Below are positions 1-11,701 of a stretch of 64,000 nt of DNA, piece after piece. The stretch's first letter is position 1; the number at the start of each line of letters is the position of its first letter. The notes under the pieces were generated by a model. It saw nothing but the letters and a program-made list of their open reading frames with translations. It was not told where the DNA came from and searched no databases. Both the position numbers and the translations under genes were made by a program. The DNA comes from Litoditis marina (taxonomy: Eukaryota > Nematoda > Chromadorea > Rhabditida > Rhabditidae): NCBI GenBank assembly GCA_964036275.1, contig OZ038434.1, positions 28,319,511-28,383,510 of the forward strand, read 5' to 3'.

Positions 1-115
1 ACTGAGCTGTCGTAGTGTAGTGGTTAGCGCGCAGCTACCAACCTTTTGCTCGCAGGCTCGATTCCGGAACGCCAAACTTCTATAAATTGAACACCCCCTA
101 TAGCCATAATTTCAA
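1..115 (+). repeat. tRNA-like repeat family B, copy 1 (cut by window edge)
   Basis: Positions 8-60 carry a tRNA-style A box (TAGTGTAGTGGTTAGCGCG) and a B box (GGCTCGATTCC), followed by a tail with AAATTGAACACCCCCTATA. Copies near 8.6, 17.1 and 62.0 kb share this plan plus a 5' flank (GGTACTGTATATCTCAC) that lies outside this window here. It reads as a tRNA-derived SINE-like repeat rather than a functional tRNA gene, because the arms do not close into a cloverleaf. Confidence 0.6.
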
Positions 116-218
116 CTGAATTTCAGTTCCTTTTCAGACAGGTTTTTACTTGAATACAGTATTTAGTACTAAAAACACATGAAAAGATCGAATAATTTCG
201 AGACATAACAGTCCCTAC

Positions 219-2276
219 CTTCTGTAGTTCCTCCTCTTCCCTTGTGCTCATTCGGATAGTCGACGACAGAACCACGCCGACCACATCGACTCTCATCTTG
301 AGATTGTCCTGCATCCAACCAACTAACAGGTCGGACAGCTCGTTCGAATCCCTGAAACGTTTGTATGCGGCAACCAGAATAAGTCATTCGAAATTGAAGG
401 TCATTTGAAAGTAAACGTCGATAAGTACAGAAACAGTTGAGAATCAGAAATATAGTTTCCAGAAATTTTCCCATTTTCAGATCCTGACTTGAAATAAATT
501 AATAACTTTTACTTTCAAATGACTTTTACTTAAGACTTTAATGACTTTTATTTTTGAATTACTTATTGCTGGTACCTTGTAGGCAGACAACGCGTGACGT
601 CACAAGTATAATATACTGCCGGCCAGATGCGTGATCAGGTGAAACATGTGAAATAGGAGTTCACAATTACTGAAGTTTCCCCGTGTTGCACATAACGTTA
701 TTTATAAACAACGAGAATGTTGCAAAATCTACACACAATCTAAGTTTGAGACACGTTGATTTTCAATTTACGTGACGAATACAAACAGTTCGTCTTGTTT
801 TGTATCTAGTGCATTTTCGTTTAATACGCAAATTTGCTACGTAGAATTGTGTACACTGCGGGCAAAATGAATGAAAAAAAAATTAAAAGTTAAAAACAAA
901 ACTTACACGTGTTGGTTTGTGTGTTTGTTTGTGTATTGGTTTCCCATATGTTGAACCAAAGAATATCTTCAGTTAAAAAGTTTTGTAAAAAAAACTGACA
1001 CATGCTCTCCTGTGCCCGGTGTGTCGATGACAATCGGTCGCACGTCCAATACGGTATCATTGAAGATGTAGGTAATTATCGATTTGTGCGGGGTGGAGCT
1101 GTCGAATTGCTGAAAAAAATGTGTGGTCGCTGAGAAACGTATGCTAGAACATCCCGAACTGTCACCCTATCCTGCCTCTCCTCAAACACACGCTGCTTCC
1201 TATGAATAATACGTGAGACGGCCGCGACAATTACGTTGCCGTTTCAATTTCGACTCAGTCGTCGGATGCCGAGTCAGTGAATTCTCAGAGTCTCTGCTCT
1301 TCCTAGAAATAGTGTGCAGACAAAAATACATTGAAGATTACTCTACACAATCCAGCATTCGTACTATGAATGATGTGGTTTCTGAGGATCGTATGCTACT
1401 AGTTAACCGTGCTCAAATGTGTTTGAAATTTGCATATCGTCGAATATATATTCCATAATATTAGGAGATTTACAACACATTTTCGAAGGGAGAAAGGGGT
1501 AAAACGTCCATATCTCTCAAGCGACAAGTACGGCACCCACCTAATTAGCAATACTAGTTACGGGGCTCAAAAAATGGGTCGAAGCAGTAAACGAACAGAA
1601 ACAGGTGTATTTTGACCACGTTTTTTACCTCGTTTGCAATATGGTACCGCTGCGTCCCATCTACTTCTGCCCCGTAGAAATGGTTGCACATTAGATCGAT
1701 GAGCGAAGATTTCCCGGCTGACTGGGGTCCAATCAGAAGAACCACACGGTTGTCGCGTTTCTGACTGTCTGGAACAGGTTTAAAATCTTTTATTTATGTA
1801 TTTAGTTATATAAAATTAAATGTATTATTCGTGTCTTTACTTGTAAAGAAGAACCACCCGGTTGTCCCATTTTAGATTGTCTGGAACAGGTTGAAAATAA
1901 TCAATGTAGGGAATGGCCGAATCATGACAGGATCGAACTAAAGACAGCTCATCGGCGTATACTCGATCTACACACTTTCTGATCTGCTGGCAGATCATCA
2001 ACGATGGTTCGCCTCGAATTGGGCAATCGATTCGGCCCCTTGATGTCTTTGTTGGAAGCACAGAGCATAAATCACTTCCACAAACCTTCCTCGCCCCAGC
2101 AAATAAAACTGCATACTTTATAAACAATGCGGACTATTTATATGAAAATGAGAAAAAAGACTTCACAAACCTTCTTCAGCGCCAGCGAAGATAGTCCTAA
2201 CATTCGGAAGTCCAAACGACTCTCCGATGAACTTGTTCTCTCGCGGCAGTGGCGAACCCGCCGGAGAGGTAGACAT
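219..2276 (-). CDS. P-loop GTPase-like gene, 3' end beyond window, possibly disrupted
   Basis: Minus-strand exons are near 2276-2167 (starts MSTSPAGSPLPRENK), 2062-1850 (includes RIDCPIRGEPSLMICQQ), 1780-1630, 1111-1019 and 351-219. The third holds a Walker A motif, GPQSAGKSS. The fourth ends in VIDTPGTGEH, whose DTPG is a G3 motif. The fifth holds VVGVVLSSTIRMST, like the late strand of a GTPase fold. This suggests a nucleotide-binding protein of the dynamin/AIG1-like kind; I cannot name the family. Two joins are not in frame. The second and third exons overlap in content because about 50 bp is duplicated, and the last two exons need another exon between them that I could not find. The gene may be damaged or my boundaries wrong. 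More exons should lie left of position 1. Confidence 0.6.
1736..1896. repeat. Imperfect direct repeat inside the GTPase gene
   Basis: About 50 bp at 1848-1896 and at 1736-1785 match closely. On the minus strand both read CCTGTTCCAGACA, then a variable stretch, then GACAACCG and GGTTCTTCT. The copies flank a short AT-rich spacer. The duplication covers the coding stretch just before the P-loop, so it duplicates part of an exon. Confidence 0.75.
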
Positions 2277-3290
2277 CGTTCTGCAAGAATTATACGACGT
2301 CACTTGAAAAAACGTGTAAACAGTGTTTGAAAACGTGGAACACATGCTCTCAAACGCATGATCTTGCAAAAAATAAGTCAGGGACACTGGTGTCACGTGT
2401 CATGTAATTTGTGGGAAAAGTGCGTAAAGACGTGAAACGGGATAGAGCGTTTGCTTAGCATAGTTAACTCGTCACATATAATACTTTTCTGCTACAGAAG
2501 AACACAAGATAAATGATTTTTACGTCACGGAAAGACAGACATCTCACGTGATTACGTGTGTGTAGACATGAGACACATGCTCCCAAGCGTATCACAGTTC
2601 ATGCCTCACTTGAAAATGACAAATTGGTCTCTTTTGCGCCACGTGAGGTTGTGTTAGAACCGTTACGACGTGAGCACAAACATCACGTTTACAGAGTGAG
2701 AAAGTGTATGAACGTTACAGTTTAATGACGAGTAAAAGTCTATTTATACAAAACTACTTAGGTTGAAAGTTGCAATGAACAAACAAAATGTTACATAAAA
2801 CAACGCTTTTGCTTTATTGGAAATGTGTACGTCAACAAAACTAAATGTGGAGTGCTCCTATTATAATCATGTGAGACTATAATTATCGATTGGTACTAGT
2901 AAATTGGCTAGTATTCGCGGTTCGATTTCAACCAACTGATAATTTTTACTGTCAGTAAAGTGTAAACAATAGGAAAGAAGATAACAGAACATCAGCGAGA
3001 CAACACTGAACTATTTCGAGTTCTATAGAAAAAACCGATCGATATAATGTATGGATTGATCAAATATTAGACTAAATTAAGATACATAAAAATAGTAAAA
3101 TGAGTCTCATCAAGTCTCAGGTTGTAGGTGATATTACCGCTCTGAGTAACGAACAATCACCAATGCACTTTGTTTGTAGTTCGATTCGCTTTCTTTCTGG
3201 TCGAAATTCGCGATTTAGAGCACGTAGCTGGATCACACTACAACGAACATTCGATTACTCAATCTATGTTCTATTTTGCTAGAAGTACAG

Positions 3291-3530
3291 CTCGTATATA
3301 CTCCCGGTCGTTCCCACTGAGACTTGGCAGCAAGCCAATGAATATTCCAAGCGATTTTTGCCCACTTTGGAGTTTTCCAATGAACTGCATTTCGCTGTTA
3401 GAGGTGGTTCAGTTTCATACGAACATGTCAATACAAAAATTCTTCAAAAAACTCATATCTGCTCTGAGATATAGCAATCCAAAAATCTTGGCACGATCCC
3501 AACGGGTCTCAGTGGGAATGAAACGAACTA
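3291..3530. repeat. Palindromic element family H, copy 1
   Basis: The left end reads GTTCCCACTGAGACTTGGCA and the right end on the opposite strand reads CATTCCCACTGAGACCCGTT, giving terminal inverted repeats around a non-coding core. A second copy lies at 8759-8981 and fragments at about 10030 and 18850. It looks like a non-autonomous DNA transposon (MITE). Confidence 0.65.
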
Positions 3531-4049
3531 TAAACCCTCATAGGTTCTGAGAAGATTAACTCAACGCTCAGTGATTCATGTGGACAAACATGAATCTCAA
3601 TGCGCCAACGCGAGAGTGTGAGATCGGCTCAGACGCAGACATAATTAGTCTGAAACCTGATTAGTCGTTTGTACAGTCATGCCTCACTTTGCTCTACAAT
3701 TTGTTTGTTTACACTTTCATGTAGTAAACAAATGTATAAACAATTTTCACTATTGATTTTGATTTCCTCTCTCCAATTCAATTTAGGTAATGGCTGCGAC
3801 AAACTATTCGAGAAATTGTGCAAAACATTTAAACTTTAGTCAATTGGGTGATGAAAGAATAAAAAATGAAAACTAGAACCTCCGAAACAAAAAGTCAAAA
3901 CTTTATCCTTTAAAAACGGGTAGTTTCATCAGTTTATTCTTCAACAGCTCCTACCACCGAGTAACAACAGTTATCTCATTTTAGGTACGAAAAACTTAGT
4001 TGCACTTCAACAAAGTTCAAAAAAGAAAATAGTTTCGCTCTGAACTTAG

Positions 4050-4810
4050 AGTCAACACAACATGTAACAGGGCAGAGAGTATAATCGTTGCCGAGCAAAT
4101 ATGGGATAGTTTGATAAGAAGGGCCCAGTCAAAGATAGATGAATCAGGCAAAATCAATATTGGCGGAATATTGGTATTAGAGATAATAGTATCGATATTA
4201 TCACTCATATAATAACACTTTTCTACATAGACTCCTACAGTACCTCATTGATTTTTCTAATGTAACAAGGATAGACCAATCAGGCAAAATCAATATTAAG
4301 GGAATATTGGTATTAGAGATAATAATAACGATAATATTACTATTTGAACGACACTTTGTGGAAAAGTGTTGCAGAACCACTACTGTCAGCCGGGCATGCG
4401 GTTTAGTCCTTGGAGTTCCATACATGAACTCCTACCGTATCTCATTGATTTTTCTACTGTAATGACAGAGATAGATGTATCCAGCAAAATCAATATTGGG
4501 TAAATATTGGTATTATGATAAATATTATTGAAACTAGTGCCATTTGAAGTACACTTAGTGGAAAAATAGCTATGTGAGCTGGACGAGAGATATAATTCCT
4601 GTCTTACCTACATGGACTTCTACAGTGTTACAGTATCTAGGTGAACTTTCTAATGTGCTGAAAATAAGAAATGAATACGGCCAAATCAATACTGGGAAAA
4701 TATTGGTATTAGAGGTAGTAATATTGATAATATGTAATTGAATTTTTGGTGTGATGACAAAGATAGATGAATTAGACGAAATCCATATTGAAACTGAATG
4801 GGAAATATCG
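4050..4810. repeat. Degenerate tandem array, unit roughly 140-200 bp
   Basis: The core CAAAATCAATATT followed by AATATTGGTATTAGAG recurs at about 4150, 4285, 4482, 4685 and, weakly, 4775. Each core is preceded by a GATAGATGAAT-like word. Spacing is irregular, so the array is old. Confidence 0.65.
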
Positions 4811-5072
4811 AAGAAAAAACATACCTATTAAACATTTTGATTCCGATCGGGCAGCGTAATTCGTCTTCAGAAAACGCTCATGAGTATAGAAAATGCTCTG
4901 AAACTGTGGAAGTTTTTGGATTGTTGGATGAAAACACAATGTTCCCCGAAAAGTTCAGAAATTGGCCAAAAATGATCACGAAAAAGAGATGAGTTGGAAT
5001 CATGCACATCAGAAGAAGTTGTCACACATAATATTCATAGAGAACAGTTAAAACAGATGCTCTTACTATACT

Positions 5073-5196
5073 AGAAGTCAATTGAATAGGCACGTAAAGT
5101 TAGCATTCTAATGAGGCATCGTGCACTTTGTCGTTGCACGTTCCTGAGTTGTGCTGTGTTTAACATGTTTCACGTGAATGTGCACTTGACCAACAG
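5073..5196 (-). repeat. Dispersed repeat family I, copy 1
   Basis: Shares TCAATTGAATAG, GTTAGCATTCTAATGAG, GCACTTT and ACATGTTTCACGTGA with copies at 10984-11105 and 15339-15466 in the opposite orientation. About 125 bp, non-coding. Confidence 0.6.
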
Positions 5197-7389
5197 TATA
5201 ATAAATTGCTTACATTTAAACTACTTGTTATCAATTCCTCTTTCTAGTTGGGTAAACAAAGAGTGAAGGGTCAGTAAGGCTGGTTAGGTAAGACTAGAAC
5301 CAAACTAATTCGAAATATATAAAGCGTGGAATGAAAAACACTGAAAACTATGAAACATTTATTCAGAATTGCCCAATTCGTTCTAGGATAAAAAGATCTT
5401 CCGTGCATATAGGTAGTAGAAATGAGGAGATTATAAATTTTATTTTAGTATATTATCGTAAATGTCTGTCATTCACACGTCGCATGTATGAGTTCGACAT
5501 ACTTTTCTACATGTTATATTTCAGGTAAATGGGTGTTAATAATAACTGCCGATTGTGACCGGTGAATACAAAAATTGAGCAAAACATGTAACATAATCCA
5601 TATGTTTGCTATCAAAAGGGCAGTTATAGCCCATAAACTGTTTACGAACTGTCTAAGGAGAACAAAGTTCAAGATAACATACACGGAAATTACCACAAAC
5701 GTCTAATTTTCAAAAAAAAATTAAAATCAAACGTTCCCAACGTTTGTATTCCACGGTGAGAGATTTTTGCGATTCACAAATGACGAAGAATGAATCAACT
5801 AGGAGAAAGCAAACTTACATCTAAATTAGAAAACTTAGTCGAACAAATTTAAAACTTCAAAATATCGATTGGCATACTTCATGTGTGCGCTCTCTTGTTT
5901 TCACATGCTCTCTCGCCTACTCTAACCATATCTGGCAGCAAATCGGTGAAACCTTTGCGGGTGGCAACAATAAAGACAGTTAAAACGGCAAATGTGGGAC
6001 GATGACCATGAAAACTGGCAAAACAACACGCGATACATGGAAGGGTGTAAGTATGGAAATGCAAGTTTAGAAGGTTCCACGTGAAAAGTTACACGTTTAT
6101 CGCTCACTGAATGTGGCACGTTTCTTATAATACATTAAACTTGCTGAAACTGCAAAAGTATGGGAATGGGTTAGTTAGAAGTTTCACGTGAAAAGTTACA
6201 CGTTGAATGCTACACGCGATACATGAAACTGTGAAAGGTATAGGAAAAAAGTAAAGTTTATCTTAAATAACCTTTAAAAGTTCCTTACACGTCACATACC
6301 CCTGTTATACTATGGAACTGCGAGAGTATGTGAATGGAAAAAGAGGTCAAGTGAGCAATTCATCAAAACCTAAGTTAAAATGCAAGCTAAAAGTAACATA
6401 CATCGTGAAAAGTAGACCGACACGATAACTGTAAGTTCGAGAACTCAGTCAGAAATTTGGACACGTACAATTATGTTTACATGTAACTGGTAGGCACAAA
6501 ACTCTCTACACTGTCCATTTCACTATACTGGATAATCGTTCGCTATCGTGTAAACGGTAAACAACAAGATAAAACAAATCATATAGTTTAATTAGTTGTA
6601 TAGTTAATAAACAGTTACTTCAATATGATGAAGAAACAATATTTTCATTACAGTTCTATTGCGACTCAATTATTGTTTTACTTTTTGTTCAACTCTTCAT
6701 TTTTCTAGTGCAGAAAAAATGATGAAAAACAAAAAAGATGAGATTTTGACCACATGTTGCTATGCATTCCATCAGTTCTCTTCAATAACTTCATACTACA
6801 ACAAACTATTTACAAACCAAAATATGTAAACAGACCGAGGAACCAACGAAAATTGAAATTGTAGCGTTTCTTCGCTATTCTTCCGTAAAAACTATCCGAA
6901 TCTCGAAAACTTTAGATCATAAATTATGGCCGATCCTTGAAATTGGAGCGTTTATCGAAGGAGAAAAGTCGTAAATCAGAGATTCGCATGAAAACTGGAC
7001 AGTTAGGTGTCATAACGACGCAGATCGATGATTAATTGATAGCGGGCGGGTGGTACTTATTTGGCGCGTTCGCACAATCTGGCAGCAAAAGTGGCGGGGT
7101 TTTTTGGGTGTGGTCAGACTAATCTCACTAGATCGCCTCATGAGCGATACTCACGAACTTTTGAAGAGAATTTATGGATTGTCCTACATTGAAATGGTGA
7201 ATCTCATAAAAAAATCACATGAGATCGCCTCATGAGATCTCAGCAAAATCTCAGAAACATTTGATAAGGAATTCGATTGAACACACATCACATAATTTAT
7301 TCATGAGAAGTGAATGCATAATGACGGCCTGGATTAGGCGCATTGAACAGAAATTGTAAGGAATTCGATCTTGTGAGTGACAAAATCGT

Positions 7390-7455
7390 TTTTGTAGTTT
7401 GATGTCGATATCCTACGAACCTCGACCAAAAAGCGAAGAGATCAAACTACAAACA
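7390..7455. repeat. Mini-palindrome with GTAGTTTGAT ends
   Basis: About 65 bp, opening with TTGTAGTTTGATGTCG and closing with GAGATCAAACTACAAAC. The same inverted ends recur near 54651-54720, 21475-21545 (diverged) and 61605-61670 (diverged). Single ends (GATCAAACTACA or its complement) occur more than ten further times. Probably a very short MITE family. Confidence 0.6.
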
Positions 7456-8576
7456 CAGCGTGATAAGGAAACATACACCGTGTATGCTTGCTTTCCAACC
7501 CCTATCTATCTTTGAGGTGTTTGTCGTTTGATCCCGTTGCTGTTGCGTCAAAACTCGAGCACTAACGTGACCTGCTTCTTGATCGAACTACAACGTGAAT
7601 TAAGGTATAGTCTGTTTCACGAAACAATAGCCCTCTACAGTAAGATAATAAAACTTTCAGGTGAATTTATCATATCTTGTAGATGTTGTATATAGTTTAA
7701 ACTTTGTGATTTCGTTTTCCACTTTGGGTACTATAAGCATACAAAACAGTGAATCTTGAATTCTGTTTGTTGGTTAGATAAATGCGTTTGAATTTCTAAA
7801 AGATTACTGTAGAAAGTCATCGATTGGTGAAACGAACTATATAGGATTTGTCAAACCATTGTGGACACCGTACGATCGATTTTGTAGGGGGCGGGGTTTG
7901 GCCAGGGGCCAGCCAGTCTGCGTATCATTGATCTACACAATCTCTCAACCGATAGCAAATAGTCAAGGACCGCTCGCCCCGCATCGCTCATTCGATCGAG
8001 CCTCTGCTGTCTTTATGGGGAAAATGGCGACTATACCCCTGAATATAGTGCTCACATTTCCCGACTGGACTCGTTGGCAGCGTGCCAAAAACTTTCGAAG
8101 ACTGTAACTTAGAGAAAACATACATTCTGCAGAGACTTTCTTCGAATATGAATTATAGGGGAAGAACCCTTCATATGAAATTCTATTGTTTTGAAGTATT
8201 TCAACATGTTCAAAAACTGCCTTGAAATTTCATTGGCAAGCTGCCCAAGTCCAGTTGGGAAAAGTGCGAACTATACGTTGATCGAGTTCGCACGTAGCTC
8301 GATCTCACTTCAGTTCATTCGTAACACGTTATTCTGATGGGTGTAAACATCAAACTACAACACTCATGCACTAACATGTTTTCACTTGTCACGTGACTTT
8401 TTTGACTATCTTTATTATTGCCACACAACACGGCCGAATGGTTGATATTTACACTTACTGATATGAGTGCCTTTATCTCTTCATAATACCAACTGGCAAC
8501 TAATTTTATGGCTCAAAGGCAGTTGTTGACAGTCTGGAAGTTCGGGGGCATGTTATATAGTCGTCGCCAGCGGAAA

Positions 8577-8755
8577 GGCGCGAGGGTACTGTAAATCTCA
8601 CCTTCAGCTGTGTATGCACGCATGTCTTTGATTCCAAAGCTTTTCGGTTATTTTCTCGAAAAGCGCAGTGGTTCGTGCCCTGCTACGAAACTTTTGCTCG
8701 CAGGTTCGATGTCGGCGAGAGACAGAACTTCACAAATTTGACCCCCACTACACAG
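8577..8755 (+). repeat. tRNA-like repeat family B, copy 2
   Basis: Carries the family's 5' flank (GAGGGTACTGTAAATCTCAC, then GCTGTGTATGCACGCATG), an A-box-like AAGCGCAGTGGTTCGTGC, a B-box-like CAGGTTCGATGTC and a tail ending GACCCCCACTA. Palindromic element H starts directly after it. Confidence 0.6.
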
Positions 8756-8758
8756 CTA

Positions 8759-8981
8759 TAGTTCCTTTCATTCCTATTGAGACTTTGGCAGCGTGCCAAT
8801 GAATTTAAGTGTTGCTTTTCCCCATGTTTGAGTTTTTCAAAAAAGACGTTGCGGTCAGCTGTTGTCTCTTTTACTACAACACAAGAAGACAACACGTTTT
8901 CTCCACGAAATAGTCATCCAAATGTCTTGGCACGTTGTCAACAGGCCTTAGTGTGAATGAAACGAATAAAAAGAACTATAC
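8759..8981. repeat. Palindromic element family H, copy 2
   Basis: Begins GTTCCTTTCATTCCTATTGA and ends GTGTGAATGAAACGAA. Inner arms repeat TTGGCAGCGTGCCAA and CTTGGCACGTTG in inverted order, as in copy 1 at 3291. Confidence 0.6.
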
Positions 8982-9447
8982 TCTGCTCATAGACGATATG
9001 TACCGACTATTGCTGTGTAAAACTAAACGCCGTACCCCCGTGAACTACACTAGAGAACAGAGATGGTAAATGTGTTTTGACATTTTCATAAATATCTCAC
9101 AACACAGTATGATAAGTCAAGAAGACTCATTCCATTATAGAGAAAATCGTTGTTTTAAGAAAAACCACATATCAAAAACACAGTCTTTTCTCGTTGTCAA
9201 TATTTATTAGAACTTACAGGATCTTTTCCGGAATACAAGAACAACAGTGGTATTTTAACTTTTTGAAGTTTGGTTGAATGTGTTAGTATAAAAATGACGT
9301 TTAATAAGTATACTTGGTGTCAAGAGGGTTTCGCGAAAAAGTGAATAGTTTTCCCCTTCGATTTCAATTGCGGCCAGCGAAAGCTAATCGGTGATGAATT
9401 CAATATGACAAGGTGAGAAGAAAACAGAAATATAGGGAAACTGGGTA

Positions 9448-9506
9448 GAGAGAGAGGAGGAGAGAGATGGGGGGGGGGGAGAGCGAGAGAGAGAGAGAGA
9501 GAGAGT

Positions 9507-9543
<37 letters not shown>

Positions 9544-9600
9544 CGAGGAAAGGAGAGCGAGAAAAGAGAGAGGGTAAGATGGGGGAGAGAGGAAGATGGA
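9448..9600. repeat. GA-rich microsatellite
   Basis: Long GAGAGA runs with interruptions and a poly-G run at about 9470-9479. Reading frames through it give low-complexity Arg/Glu or Leu/Ser strings and are not genes. Confidence 0.9.
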
Positions 9601-10582
9601 GCGCAAATTATGCATCTTGCGCGACATGTCGTACACTGCATAATACAACACAAGAGCTTTTCATTCAAAACTGCAAATTTGTGGTGAATAAGAATAAAAC
9701 TATCATGAAAAAGAGAATGAAGAGATTCCAGTCAGCAGTGACGGTTTCATTTGCAGCCAGTGAACTACTCGCTCTAACCTGAAATATATTTTTCTGAAAT
9801 TTTCCATCAAGTCCATTTTGAAAATCCTTTTTCCCGTGAGATGATAGAACACCGATTTTCATTTCTCACACCTATAAGTTCTTGAGAACGAGAACCCATC
9901 AATTTTGTTATTTTGTTCTTCATCCTCATTACTACGGAATAATTACAAACTTTTCACAAATGTCTGTCTGTTCGTTAGAACATTCTGTTTGAAACCTCGC
10001 GCAATTTCTGTAAAAGCAATATAGTCCTCATCATTCCTACTGAGTCTCCTACAGTACACTTTCGAACTTTCCATTGGCTGTTTTCTAATGTGAAACTCTG
10101 TGGAATAAAAGGTTGAACACATTTTGTGATAGGGAATGAGCATCGAATACGAAACGTGTTACTCTTTTCGTCAAAATTCACGTAACTGAACGTTTTGTAA
10201 TCCTACTATAGGAATGGAACTGTGGAAACGCTGGCAGCTTAAAAAACCGGAGAAGATGCACGCCTAAATACTGGGGCCGAATTAGCCTGCATCTCCTCAT
10301 GAATTTCAAACATCTGGCTGACCCCGGTATTTTAAGTTGCGAAATTGGCGAGTCCGGTATTTTAAGTTGCAGCGGTTTTTCAGAAAAAAAGGCTCACTTA
10401 TATCGAGAAGTAGCGTTGCTTGCCAGGGAAAAAAGTTTTCTAACCTCAACTCACCAGGGAAGGACCTCCACACACAGCGTGCGGGTAGATACTGAAAAAT
10501 TAAATAAAAAAAGCTAGAACATTTAAATTAGAACGAGATGCTCGTGTGAACAAGCTCAACTCTATTAACTAATAGCGATCGA

Positions 10583-10707
10583 TTCAAAGCAGGACGAGTA
10601 TGTGGACCAACCCCGTGTCAACGGTCCTTCAAACTGCAATTGAAAAATGTATTGCAGTTTAAAGGACTGAACCATTGCGATTGGACCACATAATAATACT
10701 TCTTTAA
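10583..10707. repeat. Palindromic MITE family A, copy 1
   Basis: Full-length hairpin: outer arms contain ACGAGTATGTGGACCAA and TTGGACCACATAA, inner arms CCTTCAAACTGCAATT and AATTGCAGTTTAAAGG type. Outer ends are diverged relative to later copies. Confidence 0.7.
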
Positions 10708-10983
10708 GTGAAAACAATCACTGGAAAAGCAGATTTCTACTTTCACAAACAAACGTTAACCAGAGTGCGAGAACGTGTTAAATTGTGCACATGTTTTGAT
10801 AAATGTTCACGTTTTACGTTCACATGCAATCACGTGTTCCATTGTGAATGAATTATTCTGTTCTAGTTTTTAATCTATACTTTGACAGTAGAACTTACTC
10901 AAAAATCCAAGCAGTCGACCACAATCCGGTGGTTGTGTTCAATATCAGCACATTAAACACGGGCTCACCTAAACAGCTATTGT

Positions 10984-11105
10984 TAGTCAATTTCACAGTC
11001 ACGTGAAACATGTTAAATAGGGTATAAATTAGAAACGGGCAATGATAAAGTGCACGATATCTCATTAGAATGCTAACTCTACATGAGTCAATTCAATTAT
11101 AGTAT
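10984..11105 (+). repeat. Dispersed repeat family I, copy 2
   Basis: Contains CAGTCACGTGAAACATGTTA, GTGCACGATATCTCATTAGA and GTCAATTCAATTATAGTATG, matching the copies at 5073 and 15339. Confidence 0.6.
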
Positions 11106-11384
11106 GGTTGTTCAAGTTCAAGAGCTATATGAAAAAGTCCACTGAAATTGGTAATCGAGTTGAAAACATTCTTCGAGTTTAGAAAAATTTGGACTTGACT
11201 CGAACATGACTCGTTTTCACTGAGTTTTTCGCGAAAAATGAGGACTCTCCAAATGCGGTTTCCGTTCATTTACGTTTTTAGTTAGTCCAACAAGTTGAGA
11301 AAGATTGAGAAGTTTTGGTTGGCAGGCTGCCGGAAACCACGTGAAAGTGGTAAAGATTATACGAGCAAATTGTATTTTTCCTCA

Positions 11385-11697
11385 AGATTCCGATTGGCCA
11401 GCCGCTTTTGTAGGGTCTCGACGAGAGAGGGTGCAGATCAAAGAGACGCAGACTGTCCTAGCATGTCTGCCGTCCTCATCGATTTGCATAAGCTCTCGCT
11501 TCTGTAGCGAGTCCATCGCAGAAATTTGGTGCTAATGTTTCTGAGTTTCTCAGAAAGATTAGCGCCAATTTCTTGCGATTGGCCAGCTACAAATGCGAGA
11601 GAGTGTGGAGGTCAATGAGGCCGCAGGCATCTGCGTCTCTGCTACAAAAGGCCGCTACAAAAGTGGCTGGCCGATTGGCTGGGAATTGTCTGAGCCC
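11385..11697. repeat. Dispersed repeat family G (GAGACGCAG / GGCCAGC)
   Basis: Contains GATTGGCCAGCCGCTTTTG, GAGAGAGGGTGCAGATCAAA, GAGACGCAGACTG and, at the right end, ATTGGCTGGGAATTGTCTGA. Related blocks lie at about 7880-8010, 18700-18800 and 48000-48735. Its right end touches the last aligned codons of the C-type lectin. Confidence 0.55.
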
Positions 11698-11701
11698 TCA
11701 C

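Larger units (their letters stand above)
2400..11650. other. Intergenic region, repeats but no supported gene
   Basis: Open frames here are short, lack consistent exon neighbours, or fall inside repeats. The stretch holds palindromic elements, a degenerate tandem array, tRNA-like repeat B, a GA microsatellite and many CACGTG-containing segments (for example 5.1, 6.1 and 11.0 kb). I see no RNA gene. Confidence 0.6.

Noticed and set aside
3100..3550. 126-codon plus-strand frame
   Set aside because: Lies across palindromic element H, whose other copy at 8759 does not keep the frame.
9384..9687. Leu/Ser-rich and Arg/Glu-rich frames
   Set aside because: Translations of a GA microsatellite.
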